From JAILLW01 sp045640905 (lineage in GTDB: Bacteria > Bacillota > Clostridia > Lachnospirales > Lachnospiraceae): 32,976 bases of DNA. The notes below the pieces were generated by a model, which saw only the letters and a list, made by a program, of their open reading frames with translations, was not told where the DNA came from and ran no database searches. Shown piece by piece: positions 6,451 through 15,848 of the stretch; position 1 is the first letter of the stretch, and the number at the start of each line of letters is the position of its first letter. A program made the translations under genes and the position numbers. Where the stretch lies: NCBI GenBank assembly GCA_045640905.1, contig JAZUFW010000044.1, forward strand, positions 1-32,976, read 5' to 3'.

Positions 6451-6476
6451 AGCCGAAGGAAAACCTTCCTCCGGCT
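6451..6476 (-). terminator. Stem-loop after the CYTH gene
   Basis: AGCCGAAGG and CCTCCGGCT pair with one mismatch around a short loop. On the minus strand the stem is followed by a T-rich stretch (TTTGTTTC, then TTTTAAAAAAATT). It lies 13 bp past the CYTH stop and before the promoter of the GntR operon, so it probably ends the long upstream transcript. Confidence 0.65.
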
Positions 6477-6489
6477 CATTCTCAAAGTC

Positions 6490-6957
6490 CTATATATTTC
6501 TCATCGCCATATTCGAATTATAATATTCCGGCTTATCGGTCACATCATCACCAAACCATTCGGGAATAGCGAAATCATCAGCCTCCTCCACGCTTTGGAA
6601 TTCCACTTCCAAAAAAACAAGCGGAGCAAACGGCGCTTCAAAAACATCCACCTCAGCAACCAGTTCATTTCCCTTGGCGTTCTTTCCCAGCGGAACCAGG
6701 TATCTTGTTTTCGAAATAATATTTCCCTCTGCCTTGACAATCAACTGTTCAAACGCTTCTTTCGTAAGCGGCAAATTGTACTCTTCCTTGGATATGAACC
6801 CTTTTCCTTTGTACGTCAGATAATACTCATCATCCTCTTTTCGAACACGCACCGTAGGATTGGTACAAAGGTATCCCTGCACCAGTTTCTTCGAATCATA
6901 CAATGATAAATTCGGCATATCCTTTATTAAAAACTTTCTCTCGATTTCAACTCCCAT
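6490..6957 (-). CDS. CYTH-domain protein, probable inorganic triphosphatase
   Basis: 155 residues, the usual length for a stand-alone CYTH (triphosphate tunnel) protein. It opens with the signature E-x-E-x-K as E4, E6 and K8 in EIERKFL. Inside the tunnel are the basic pair in VRVRK, KGKG near 50-53, and acidic strands around VAEVDVFE and LEVEF. The family includes inorganic tripolyphosphatases and class IV adenylate cyclases; short bacterial forms without extra domains are mostly triphosphatases, so this activity is inferred. It is the last gene before the stem-loop at 6451-6476 and lies 18 bp after the Nudix-PgeF gene, with AAGGAG before its ATG. Confidence 0.88.
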   Translation of the reverse strand: MGVEIERKFLIKDMPNLSLYDSKKLVQGYLCTNPTVRVRKEDDEYYLTYKGKGFISKEEYNLPLTKEAFEQLIVKAEGNIISKTRYLVPLGKNAKGNELVAEVDVFEAPFAPLVFLEVEFQSVEEADDFAIPEWFGDDVTDKPEYYNSNMAMRNI

Positions 6958-6975
6958 ATATAGCTCCTTCCGAAA

Positions 6976-8202
6976 TCAAAGACTTATTACCGCAGCCAAA
7001 GACCCTCTCTCACCATTGGAATATCTGTGCGAATAATATGTGCCGGGATGGCACATGGTGCATTCTCCTACAAAATCTATGTTTTCCGGGAGTACTCCCA
7101 GCATCAACAATCGTTCTTTGATAACTGCTCGTAAATCCAGCATAAATTTGCCGTTTTCTTTTTCCGAATACAATCCTTCGATTCTCGAACCGATTAAAGC
7201 GGTCGCTGCGTCACTCACTTCTTTTCCCACTTCAAAGCAACATCTGCAGATTGCAGGGCCTACCGCCACCTTAATATTATCAATACTTGCTCCGAGCAAA
7301 AGCATCTTTTTTATGGCTTCACCCTCAATATCGGAAACGGTACTCCTCCATCCCGAATGGATAGCACCGACAACGCCGGCTTTCACATCTGATATAAGAA
7401 CAGGTACGCAATCGGCAGTAAAAACCACCAACGGCAAATTCTTTTCCGCAGTCACATATCCGTCCGCTTCCATCAGTTCTTCGTATCCGTACGGGCCGGC
7501 TGCGTCAGTAGAACGAGCCTCGTGAACATACACCCCGTGAACCTGCTTACCGCACACAAACTTCATTCCCGGAATCCCACATGCTTTGAAAAAGCGTCTG
7601 TAGTTTTCCTTAACGCGGCTTTCGATATCTCCCCTGTTCATCCCCAAATTCAGGGATGCAAAAATACCTTCACTGATTCCTCCCATCCTGGTCGAAAATC
7701 CGTGTTTTACTCCCAAAATATCAGACTGTAATACTTTTACATCTGTCGAATCATCACTTACAGAAGCCAGAATGTCTCCTTTGTATGATACGGTAATATT
7801 GAGATTGGTTCGACCTTCCAACAATGGTTTCAGGAAATATTTGTCTCCTTCCCATGTCGGCATTGAAAGAACCTTGTCCTTATCAACCCAGCGCAAAGTT
7901 CCTTCCGGACAATTCGGAGTAAGCGTTCCCTCAAAATCGGTTCCCTTATACAAATACATGTCTTCGTCTTCCCAGGTATCCGATATGAACTTAACTACAC
8001 CGACCGGTATATATTCCGTCAAAATCAGTCCGGTTTCTTCTTTGACTTCACGAACCAGGCATTCGTCGGGGCTTTCTCCCGGCAGGAATTTTCCTCCTAC
8101 CCCGATCCACTTGCCTTCATTCAAATCATTCTCTTTTTTATCTCTATGCAGCAACAGATACTTTCCGTCATGCTCTATATAGCATAAGGTGGTATTAATC
8201 AT
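6976..8202 (-). CDS. Nudix hydrolase fused to PgeF/YfiH (laccase-domain) purine nucleoside phosphorylase-like protein
   Basis: A 408-residue two-domain protein. Residues 1-130 are a Nudix hydrolase with a complete box at 37-59 (G37, E43, R51-E52, E55-E56, G58), preceded by WIGVGGKF as in MutT/MutX-like nucleotide-cleaning enzymes. Residues about 150-408 are a PgeF/YfiH domain: GFSTRMGGISEG near 168, metal ligands H222 (QVHG), C265 (TADCVP) and H282 (IHSGWR), and the C-terminal pattern CTMCHPGTYYSHR. YfiH relatives have purine nucleoside phosphorylase/deaminase activity, and PgeF edits peptidoglycan precursors that wrongly contain L-Ser. Both domains are normally separate proteins. The ATG overlaps the stop of the ABC exporter gene by 8 bp. 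One enzyme for damaged nucleotides and nucleosides is a reasonable inference. Confidence 0.9.
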   Translation of the reverse strand: MINTTLCYIEHDGKYLLLHRDKKENDLNEGKWIGVGGKFLPGESPDECLVREVKEETGLILTEYIPVGVVKFISDTWEDEDMYLYKGTDFEGTLTPNCPEGTLRWVDKDKVLSMPTWEGDKYFLKPLLEGRTNLNITVSYKGDILASVSDDSTDVKVLQSDILGVKHGFSTRMGGISEGIFASLNLGMNRGDIESRVKENYRRFFKACGIPGMKFVCGKQVHGVYVHEARSTDAAGPYGYEELMEADGYVTAEKNLPLVVFTADCVPVLISDVKAGVVGAIHSGWRSTVSDIEGEAIKKMLLLGASIDNIKVAVGPAICRCCFEVGKEVSDAATALIGSRIEGLYSEKENGKFMLDLRAVIKERLLMLGVLPENIDFVGECTMCHPGTYYSHRYSNGERGSLAAVISL

Positions 8203-10045
8203 CCGACTTTTTTATCCCTTCAATTTCCAGAACCGTCCTAAACTGTGTTTCATACAGTTCCTTGTAAACTCCGTTTAGTTCAAGGAGTTCTTCATGCGTA
8301 CCGCGTTCTTTGATAACACCGTCTTTAACTACCATTATACAATCTGCCTTTAATATGGTCGTTAATCTGTGCGCTATTACTATGCTGGTACGACCTTTCA
8401 TCATTACATCCAGAGCATCCTGAATGGAATTCTCCGAAATAGAATCCAGAGCCGAAGTAGCTTCATCCAAGATAAGAATTGCGGGATTCTTTAGGATAAC
8501 ACGTGCTATCGAAATTCTCTGTTTTTCTCCGCCCGATAACTTCAATCCTCTGTTACCGACTACGGTATCGTATCCGTCCGGCCATGACATAATGAGGTCA
8601 TGAACATTTGCTATGCGGCATGCATTTTCGAGTTCTTCCTGTGTGGCATCATCTTTGGCATACAGAAGATTTTCGCGAATGGTACCGTTAAAAAGATACG
8701 TTTCCTGCGTTACTACTCCCACCAAAGAGCGAAGATAATCGAGGTCAAAAGCTCTGACATCTTCACCTGCTATGCTGACAGAGCCGGCCGTTACATCATA
8801 CAGTCTGGGTATCAGATTGACCAATGTCGACTTTCCCGAACCCGAAGGACCAACGATGGCATACATCTGTCCGTTCGGAACACGGAAATCCACATCCGTA
8901 AGAATCGGGACTTCCGGATTGTACGAAAATGCGACATGTGAAAATACTATATCCAAATCCTTTATGGGCGGTCTTTCTCCGTCCGGAGGCGATACAATAG
9001 TATTTTCTTTATCAAAATAATCAAAAATACGAGTGAACAAAGCCAATGATCTGGTAAAGTCCACACCGATATCAAGCAAAGATTGTACCGGCCGATACAA
9101 TCGGTTTATCAAAGCAACCGTAGCCGTAATGGTACCGACCGTTAACGCTGAATCCAAATTTGAAATAATCAAATATCCGCCGGCAAAATAAATGAGTAAC
9201 GGTCCGACCTGGGTAAACATGCCCATCAGGACTCTGAACCATTGTCCCGAGCGCTGTTCCTTTAAGGATAATTGAGTTACTTCTTCGTTAACCTTAACGA
9301 ACTGCTTATACTCCTTTTCTTCGCGGGTAAAGAGCTTAACCAACATCGATCCCGATACTGACAATGTCTCGTTAATGAGCTGGTTCATTTCATCATTTTT
9401 ATTCTGTGAATCGGTCAAAAGCTTCCATCTGGTCTTGCCGACCGATTTAGTGGGCAAAATAAGCAACGGTATAACAACTATTCCCACCAAGGCCAATTTC
9501 CAGCTCATACTGAACAACGCTATCATCGTGGTTACTACAGTCGCAATATTGCTTACTATGCTTGAAAGCGTTCCGGAAATGACCGTGCTGACTCCCGAAA
9601 TGTCGGTATTCATCCTGGTGATAATATCCCCCTGCTTTTCCGTGGTAAAAAAGCTGTGCGGCATATGCTGCAGATGATTGTACATCTCGTTTTTCATGTC
9701 AAAAATGATTCTCTGAGAAATCCAGGCATTGATATAGTTTTCCAATACACCGATAACCTGAGATACAATCATGGTGCCAAATGCCATCAAAAGGAGTTGT
9801 ATCAAAAGCGTCATGTTCTTGCCAACCAACGCTTCATCTACTATACGTCCCGTAATGATTGAGGGCAGTAATCCTACTGTGGCCGACAGCAAAATGGCTA
9901 TGAACACAAATACAAACTGAAGGCTGTACGGTTTCAAATATCCGAGAATTCTCTTAATAAGTGCCCATGTAACCTTAGGCATATTCTGTTTTTCTTCATC
10001 CGTCAAAAAGCCTCTCGGCCCAAGTCCGCGTCCGGGTCCCGGCAT
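8195..10045 (-). CDS. ABC exporter with fused membrane and ATPase domains
   Basis: A 616-residue type I exporter half-transporter. Six membrane helices lie between about residues 40 and 330, and the nucleotide-binding domain covers about 365-600. Visible motifs are Walker A GPSGSGKS at 399-406, Q-loop Gln447 in TQETYLF, signature LSGGE at 503-507, Walker B ILILDE at 523-528, and the switch His in AHRLTT. The N-terminus is Gly/Pro-rich (MPGPGRGLGPRG). No C39 peptidase domain is present, so it is not a double-glycine peptide exporter of the usual kind. Multidrug or lipid export is typical, but the substrate cannot be told. It could be a homodimer, as only one half is encoded. It follows the SulP gene by 11 bp and overlaps the Nudix-PgeF start. 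Confidence 0.93.
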   Translation of the reverse strand: MPGPGRGLGPRGFLTDEEKQNMPKVTWALIKRILGYLKPYSLQFVFVFIAILLSATVGLLPSIITGRIVDEALVGKNMTLLIQLLLMAFGTMIVSQVIGVLENYINAWISQRIIFDMKNEMYNHLQHMPHSFFTTEKQGDIITRMNTDISGVSTVISGTLSSIVSNIATVVTTMIALFSMSWKLALVGIVVIPLLILPTKSVGKTRWKLLTDSQNKNDEMNQLINETLSVSGSMLVKLFTREEKEYKQFVKVNEEVTQLSLKEQRSGQWFRVLMGMFTQVGPLLIYFAGGYLIISNLDSALTVGTITATVALINRLYRPVQSLLDIGVDFTRSLALFTRIFDYFDKENTIVSPPDGERPPIKDLDIVFSHVAFSYNPEVPILTDVDFRVPNGQMYAIVGPSGSGKSTLVNLIPRLYDVTAGSVSIAGEDVRAFDLDYLRSLVGVVTQETYLFNGTIRENLLYAKDDATQEELENACRIANVHDLIMSWPDGYDTVVGNRGLKLSGGEKQRISIARVILKNPAILILDEATSALDSISENSIQDALDVMMKGRTSIVIAHRLTTILKADCIMVVKDGVIKERGTHEELLELNGVYKELYETQFRTVLEIEGIKKSDD

Positions 10046-10056
10046 ATAATCACCTA

Positions 10057-11718
10057 TTATCCTTTAATAATCTCGTTAGCTCGTTTAAGAGCGTCATCAA
10101 TATGTGCACAGAAATTGTCTTTTCCGATTTTTTCATCGAAACCGTCTTTCATCATTGTATTGTACGGTTGTTCGTTTACATGAGAAAAGACTAAAGTAAC
10201 ATTGTGTCTTTGACACTTTTCATATAAAAGTTCAAGATAATGCATGGCCGAAGCATCAAGTGCAGGCACACCACGCATTCTGATTATCAAAACTTTGGTA
10301 TAATCCTTCAGCGAAATTTCCGTCAAACGCTCCGTCATTCCAAAGAACATGGGGCCGGATATTTCATATACACGAACAAACTGCGGAACCACACGTAAAT
10401 CTATGGCATCCGGATCATCTTCATCATCAAAGTATTTCCATCCTCTGACTTCGGATTCTTCCGACATACGCTTGATAAACAGGAAGCAGGCTCCTATCAT
10501 GCCGATTTCTATTGCTACCACCAAATCAAACACTACGGTCAAAACAAATGTTAGTATCAAAACAATAATATCCGATTTCGGTGCTGTTTTGCACAGATGG
10601 ATAAATGTCTTTGCGCCGCACATATTATACGCAACCATAAACAAAATGGCTGCGATGGTAGGCATGGGAATCCAGGCCGCATAAGGCATCAAAAACAAAA
10701 TAACCAATACCAGCATAAGGGCATGAACCATTCCCGCAATAGGTGTACGGCCGCCGTTTTTAACATTGGTAGCAGTACGTGCTATAGCTCCCGTTGCAGG
10801 TATTCCTCCGAAGAGAGCCGAACCTACATTTCCGACACCCTGAGCAATCAGTTCCATATTGGATCTGTGCTTTGATCCTATCATACCATCCGAAACAACG
10901 CATGAAAGGAGGGATTCAATAGCTGCCAATATGGCGATTGTTACTCCATCAGCGAACGCACCTTTTAATCCCACAAACGTAAAGTGAGGAAGTGAAAACT
11001 TCGGAAATCCTGATTGGATTGTATATAAATCACCTATGGTATTAACGTTCAGCTTTAACAACTTGACCAAAACAATTCCGACTATAACCGCTATTAAAGA
11101 AGGTGGTACAACCGCACCGACTTTTCCCAGTCTGGGCCACAAAATCAATATAACCAGGGATACCGCACCTATAAGCAGTGCCATCGGATTAATTGTTCCG
11201 ATAAACATTCCGATAGCCTTAACCTTTTCCAGCGTCTCGACGGTAGGTGTCCCCGGGGCGAAAGTAAGTCCCAGAAAATCCTTTATCTGTCCCAGAAAAA
11301 TGGTAACCGCTATTCCGGCCGTAAATCCTGTGGTGATGGTAAAAGGAATGAATTTAATCAAACTGCCGAGTTTGCAAAATCCCATGATTATCAACAGAAC
11401 ACCGGCTATTATGGTTGATAAAACCAATCCTTCCATTCCCTTTGTCGCCACTATTCCGGCAACAATGGTTGCAAACGCGGCTGTCGGGCCCGAAATCTGA
11501 ACTCGGCTTCCGCCTAAAAACGATATTAAAAATCCCGCTACAATGGCAGTATATAAGCCCTGTTCGGGAGAAACTCCCGAAGCCAGGGCTAATGCTATCG
11601 ATAAGGGAAGTGCCACAATGGCTACAATCACTCCGGATACAATATCCTTTGCGAACTGCTCTTTAGTGTACGTTTTCATTACACTAAAAAGTTTGGGCTT
11701 AATCTTCTCTTTATTCAT
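10057..11718 (-). CDS. SulP/SLC26-family anion transporter with STAS domain
   Basis: A 553-residue membrane protein. The first 430 residues hold 10-14 helices, with SulP hallmarks such as ALPLSIALALASGVSPEQGL and SRVQISGPTAAF near the N-terminus and GGIPATGAIARTATNVKNGG in the middle. Residues about 445-550 form a STAS domain (FVRVYEISGPMFFGM, then the ALDASAMHYLELLY loop). SulP proteins carry sulfate, bicarbonate or other anions, often with Na+ or H+. The sequence does not decide which, but the neighbouring NhaC-type antiporter, 3 bp upstream, makes coupling of anion and Na+/H+ balance plausible. Confidence 0.92.
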   Translation of the reverse strand: MNKEKIKPKLFSVMKTYTKEQFAKDIVSGVIVAIVALPLSIALALASGVSPEQGLYTAIVAGFLISFLGGSRVQISGPTAAFATIVAGIVATKGMEGLVLSTIIAGVLLIIMGFCKLGSLIKFIPFTITTGFTAGIAVTIFLGQIKDFLGLTFAPGTPTVETLEKVKAIGMFIGTINPMALLIGAVSLVILILWPRLGKVGAVVPPSLIAVIVGIVLVKLLKLNVNTIGDLYTIQSGFPKFSLPHFTFVGLKGAFADGVTIAILAAIESLLSCVVSDGMIGSKHRSNMELIAQGVGNVGSALFGGIPATGAIARTATNVKNGGRTPIAGMVHALMLVLVILFLMPYAAWIPMPTIAAILFMVAYNMCGAKTFIHLCKTAPKSDIIVLILTFVLTVVFDLVVAIEIGMIGACFLFIKRMSEESEVRGWKYFDDEDDPDAIDLRVVPQFVRVYEISGPMFFGMTERLTEISLKDYTKVLIIRMRGVPALDASAMHYLELLYEKCQRHNVTLVFSHVNEQPYNTMMKDGFDEKIGKDNFCAHIDDALKRANEIIKG

Positions 11719-11721
11719 TAT

Positions 11722-13383
11722 TTATTCTGCCTTACCAAATTTTTTTCTTAATGCAAAAATAACCGCTACCATGAGAACAAGTGCAATAGGTGTCGAAATC
11801 ATTGCCATGTTGCTCTCTGTAGTATATCCGAGGATACCTGCAACTATGTAGCCTACGAATGATACGGCTGCTGCCGTCAAAGCATACGGAAGCTGTGTCG
11901 ATACGTGGTTAACGTGATCCGAATGAGCACCTGCCGAAGCCATAATGGTCGTATCCGAAATCGGTGAACAGTGGTCACCGCATACAGCACCTGCAAGGCA
12001 TGACGAAATCGAAATAACCAACATCTGATATGAAGCAGCATCCGAAAATACACTGCATACGATCGGAACCAAAATAGAAAACGTTCCCCAGCTGGTTCCC
12101 GTAGAAAATGCCAGGAACAAAGCTACCACAAAGATAATAGCGGGAAGCATCATCTTTAATGCTCCTGCAGAGGATTCAACCACACCCTTAACGAAAATAT
12201 CCGCACCGAGCAGGTTGGTCATTCCTGAAAGTGTCCATGCAAATGTAAGAATCAAAATGGGAGCAACCATAGCCTTAAAGCCTTCGGGAATACACTCCGT
12301 AAACTCCTTGAAAGTCAAGACTCCGCGAATCATGTACATGCAGAATACAAATACTAGTGTAATCATACTGCCGGCAACCAGGCCAACTGAAGCATCGGCA
12401 TCCGCAAAAGCCTGAATAAAGCTGACACCGCTAAAGAATCCGCCGGTATATACCATACCCATAACACATGCGGCAATCAAAACGATTACGGGCAAAACCA
12501 AATCAATAACTCCGCCCTTGGCATTCTTTTCTTCTTCCATGTCGTTTCCGTAAGGACGCTCTTTGGTGGTAAATAAATCATTGTTTTTAATTGCATTCAT
12601 TTCATGAGTTCTCATGGGGCCGAACTCTGTCTTGGTAGCCGTAATGAGAATCATCATCAAAATAGTAGTCAGTGCATACATGTTATACGGAATCGTCTGA
12701 AGGAACATTGTGAATCCGTTAATATCAGAACCTTCCGGAACAGAAGACGTAACTGCTGCAGCCCATGACGATACAGGTGCAATAATACATACCGGTGCTG
12801 CAGTGGCATCAATCAAATATGCCAATTTGGAACGAGATATTTTATGTCTGTCGGTTACAGGTCTCATAACAGATCCTACTGTCAGACAATTAAAATAGTC
12901 ATCTACGAAAATCAAAACACCGAGTGCTACGGTAGCAAGCTGTGCCCCGACTCTGGTCTTAATGTGAGTGGATGCCCATTGTCCGAAAGCCTGTGAGCCT
13001 CCGGCCTTATTCATAAGCGCTACCAATATTCCCAAAACAACCAGGAATATTAATATACCGATATTCCACGAATTAGCCAATTTGAATACCAATCCGCCGT
13101 TTTCATTAAACAGCGCAGTATTCAGCATCAATTCCATATTTCCGTTAGCATAGATAACGGCGCCGGCTACAATACCGAGGAAAAGCGAAGAATAAACTTC
13201 CTTGGTAATAAGTGCCAATCCTATGGCGATTACAGGGGGAAGCAATGCCCACACTGTTGCATACGCCGAAGGTTCATACCCTTCAACAGAAACAGTTGAC
13301 TTCGTCATTATTGTAACTATCGTTGCAACAATAACCACTATTGCTGTTCCAATGGCGAAAATCACGCCTTTCTTGTTTTTCAT
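11722..13383 (-). CDS. NhaC-family Na+/H+ antiporter-like protein
   Basis: A 553-residue protein with about 12 hydrophobic helices over its whole length and a charged loop near 250-270. NhaC-type features are the YSSLFLGIVAGAVIY and WNIGILIFLVVLGILVALM helices, the LIFVDDYFNCLTVGSVMRPV stretch with acidic membrane residues, FSTGTSWGTFSILVPI, and GDHCSPISDTTIMAS near the end. These proteins exchange Na+ for H+ or malate and lactate in different relatives, so substrate certainty is limited. The ATG overlaps the stop of the DMT gene as ATGA, meaning coupled translation. The SulP gene follows after 3 bp. Confidence 0.88.
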   Translation of the reverse strand: MKNKKGVIFAIGTAIVVIVATIVTIMTKSTVSVEGYEPSAYATVWALLPPVIAIGLALITKEVYSSLFLGIVAGAVIYANGNMELMLNTALFNENGGLVFKLANSWNIGILIFLVVLGILVALMNKAGGSQAFGQWASTHIKTRVGAQLATVALGVLIFVDDYFNCLTVGSVMRPVTDRHKISRSKLAYLIDATAAPVCIIAPVSSWAAAVTSSVPEGSDINGFTMFLQTIPYNMYALTTILMMILITATKTEFGPMRTHEMNAIKNNDLFTTKERPYGNDMEEEKNAKGGVIDLVLPVIVLIAACVMGMVYTGGFFSGVSFIQAFADADASVGLVAGSMITLVFVFCMYMIRGVLTFKEFTECIPEGFKAMVAPILILTFAWTLSGMTNLLGADIFVKGVVESSAGALKMMLPAIIFVVALFLAFSTGTSWGTFSILVPIVCSVFSDAASYQMLVISISSCLAGAVCGDHCSPISDTTIMASAGAHSDHVNHVSTQLPYALTAAAVSFVGYIVAGILGYTTESNMAMISTPIALVLMVAVIFALRKKFGKAE

Positions 13384-14327
13384 TTAGAAGTGTCCTCCTT
13401 AAGTTTTGGTTTATTTGCAGGAATCTGCGCTATCAATATAGCTCCGAACATTAACGCACATCCTATAATTTCACGATTTGAAAGAATTTCCCCGCGAAAG
13501 AGGAAACCCGACAGCACAGCCACCACCGATTCCAGGCACATAATTAGTGACGCTATGGTAGGATCCGTTCTTTTTTGGCCTACTATCTGAAGCGTATATG
13601 CTATACCCGATGAAAAGACCGCTGCATATAAAATACTGCCCATGGCCGGCTTTATGGTCGCTATATCCGGTGTCTCAAACACAAACATCAATATAGTAGA
13701 TACTACGGCGTTAACAAAAAACTGAACGCAACTGAGCATAACAGGATCTGCTTTGTAGGTAAAATGGTCTATTACCATTATATGGAAAGTAAAAAACACC
13801 GCACACAACAGAAGCTGTATTTCCGGAAATCCTATGCTGAAATTTTCTTCATTGATGCAAAGAAGATACAAGCCTCCGACAGAGAGAGCAACCCCCAGCC
13901 AAATGAAAGGCGAGGCCTTCTTCTTTAAGATAAGCCCGAACACAGGAACCAAAACAACATAAAGTGCCGTAATGAAACCGGATTTTCCGACTGTAGAGCC
14001 TGCTATTCCGAACTGTTGAAAATTGGCTGCTATGCAAAGAACTATACCGCAGCATATTCCGCCAATCAATGAATTCCTGTTATATTCTTTAAACGATATT
14101 TCTTCGTTTTTTTCATTTGTGGGAATAAAGCCTCTCGATACCGAACTTTTCCTGCAAATAATTGTCACCGGTACTAAAAATGCCGCGCCGATGATGCTTC
14201 TGACAGCCGAAAACGTAAACGGTTCGATATAATCCATTCCGACCGCCTGGGCTACAAATGTAGATCCCCATATGGTTGCCGCCAGAAAAAGTGCCAAATA
14301 TCCCCAAAGGGAATTACGTTTTTTCAC
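13380..14327 (-). CDS. EamA/DMT-family transporter
   Basis: 315 residues with ten hydrophobic helices in two similar halves (about 8-165 and 166-300), the standard drug/metabolite transporter layout. EamA marks include LFLAATIWGSTFVAQAVG at the start and SLIMCLESVVAVLSGFLFRGE near the end, the latter the well-conserved ninth helix. Substrates of EamA proteins range from amino acids to metabolites; none can be assigned here. The start is GTG at 14325-14327, with AGAGGAAA as ribosome binding site. A charged insert (about 60-85) lies between helices 2 and 3. It is the first gene of the cluster running down to the Nudix-PgeF and CYTH genes. Confidence 0.9.
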   Translation of the reverse strand: MKKRNSLWGYLALFLAATIWGSTFVAQAVGMDYIEPFTFSAVRSIIGAAFLVPVTIICRKSSVSRGFIPTNEKNEEISFKEYNRNSLIGGICCGIVLCIAANFQQFGIAGSTVGKSGFITALYVVLVPVFGLILKKKASPFIWLGVALSVGGLYLLCINEENFSIGFPEIQLLLCAVFFTFHIMVIDHFTYKADPVMLSCVQFFVNAVVSTILMFVFETPDIATIKPAMGSILYAAVFSSGIAYTLQIVGQKRTDPTIASLIMCLESVVAVLSGFLFRGEILSNREIIGCALMFGAILIAQIPANKPKLKEDTSK

Positions 14328-14341
14328 AATATTTCCTCTTT

Positions 14342-15847
14342 TTATACCTCTTCATATGACTGTGCAAAAATTGAAGAAGCTACTATATATATGTCTGACA
14401 GATCGTCAACACGAACTGCCAAATAATCTCCCGGAACCCCCAGATAATATTTATCGGGATCCCATGAAGTAAATACCTTTACTCTCTCATCAAGTCTTCG
14501 AGCGTATATTTCATTTCCGCGACTTGAAACGCAACTGCGTGCAAAAGGCAATATTTCCAGCCTTTCTCCCGTAGTTACATTTATCACTGCCGGAGCATAC
14601 TCACCCACAAATTCATAGGGTTCCTCTGAAACCACATATCCGGCCATAAACTTTTTTCTGGAAATAGGGTAGATTTCGCCCTCTATGCCAAGAACAATGT
14701 ACGTATCTTCATCAACAGTGACATCCACATCGCCTTCCAAGGTTCTGATTGTAACCAAAGTCCCGACAGGGGCAATGTCCTCACTCTTAACAAATCCGAC
14801 TTTAAGCGCCTTTTTGACATACTTCTTCAGTTTGGATACATCCTCTTTATGTTCTCCCGCATAAAGAATCCGTGAAGAAGCATAATAAAGTTCCATGCGA
14901 TCAAGCAAATACTGCCTTATTTCTTCGGGAGAAAAAATTATCCCTTTAACTTCCATCAAATCCTTTTTCAAAAAGCCGCCGGCTTTAATCAAATGACCGC
15001 CGCCTCCGCCTATGCCTTCTGCCAGATATTCGGCCAATTCGCTTGCTCTGACTCCTTTAACGCAACTTCTGACCGAGGTTTTAACACCAAACGGCAATAC
15101 GCTGTATACGAGGCATGTCGAAACTGAATCAACCTCCAAAAGCATATCTGAAATAATGCCCAAAATGTTAGGATCACAAGGTTTGGCTTCAACAACCGCA
15201 TATCTGTTCTTTTCATCAAAAAAAGCACTGTTAAGCGCATCCCCGGCAATAGCCAGTTCTTCCTTCGAAATATTGGAATTTCTAAACAGCGTAATATCCG
15301 AATTTCTAAACTGCGCGTAATCTCTTAAGTCCTTGTCGGCAGGATGGTGAACTTCCGTAAACAGATTGGTATCCGTCATCAAGCCGTAATAAAGAGCTGT
15401 CGCAAGTTTTTCATCTTCGTTTATATCTATTCCTTCAACCTTCATCATTTCAAAAAGGACAGTTGAACAGGCTCCGTATGCGGAACGGACTTCGGAAATT
15501 TCCGGAAGAGTACCCGAAACCTGATGATGATCTATGGTTGCCACATTTTTAGCTTCAAAGAAAGTAACATTGCTTTCTTTATACTGACAGTCAACCGTAA
15601 CCAGGAGCTCCGGATTGTTTATCTCTTTAACAAATTCTATCGGAATATCCAGATTTTCAACCATCAGCTTAAGATTGCATTTTGAAATCTCGAATTTCCC
15701 GCCGTAAACAAAACGCGCCTTCTTTCCCTTCTTATTAAAATAATACAAAAGGGCATAGCCGCTGGCTATGGCATCCGCATCAGGGTTGTCATGACATTGA
15801 ATCACAATGTCGTCAAATTTTAGAAGTTCAGATAATCGAAAAGACAT
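14342..15847 (-). CDS. DHH-family phosphoesterase with C-terminal extension
   Basis: A 501-residue protein. The DHH domain covers about 5-325: HDNPDADA near 19-26, D86 in VTVD, the D-H-H triad at 106-108, and the DHHA1 loop GGGGGHLIKAGG. Such enzymes (NrnA- and GdpP-like) use Mn2+ to cleave small oligonucleotides, pAp or cyclic dinucleotides. NrnA is about 310-330 residues, so the last 170 residues are extra and include a PGDYLAVRVDD stretch about 30 residues from the end. The start used is the ATG at 15845-15847, one base after the thiT stop. A GTG at 15857-15859 would add four residues and overlap thiT. Neither has a strong ribosome binding site, so coupling to thiT translation is likely. 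Confidence 0.87.
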   Translation of the reverse strand: MSFRLSELLKFDDIVIQCHDNPDADAIASGYALLYYFNKKGKKARFVYGGKFEISKCNLKLMVENLDIPIEFVKEINNPELLVTVDCQYKESNVTFFEAKNVATIDHHQVSGTLPEISEVRSAYGACSTVLFEMMKVEGIDINEDEKLATALYYGLMTDTNLFTEVHHPADKDLRDYAQFRNSDITLFRNSNISKEELAIAGDALNSAFFDEKNRYAVVEAKPCDPNILGIISDMLLEVDSVSTCLVYSVLPFGVKTSVRSCVKGVRASELAEYLAEGIGGGGGHLIKAGGFLKKDLMEVKGIIFSPEEIRQYLLDRMELYYASSRILYAGEHKEDVSKLKKYVKKALKVGFVKSEDIAPVGTLVTIRTLEGDVDVTVDEDTYIVLGIEGEIYPISRKKFMAGYVVSEEPYEFVGEYAPAVINVTTGERLEILPFARSCVSSRGNEIYARRLDERVKVFTSWDPDKYYLGVPGDYLAVRVDDLSDIYIVASSIFAQSYEEV

Positions 15848-15848
15848 A

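Noticed and set aside
7040..8182. Plus-strand frames of 69-161 codons opposite the Nudix-PgeF gene
   Set aside because: Both domains on the minus strand carry complete catalytic motifs, and the plus-strand frames have no recognisable sequence.
8195..10045. ABC exporter as the dedicated transporter of the double-glycine peptide
   Set aside because: It has no N-terminal C39 peptidase domain and lies over 7 kb away in another transcript.
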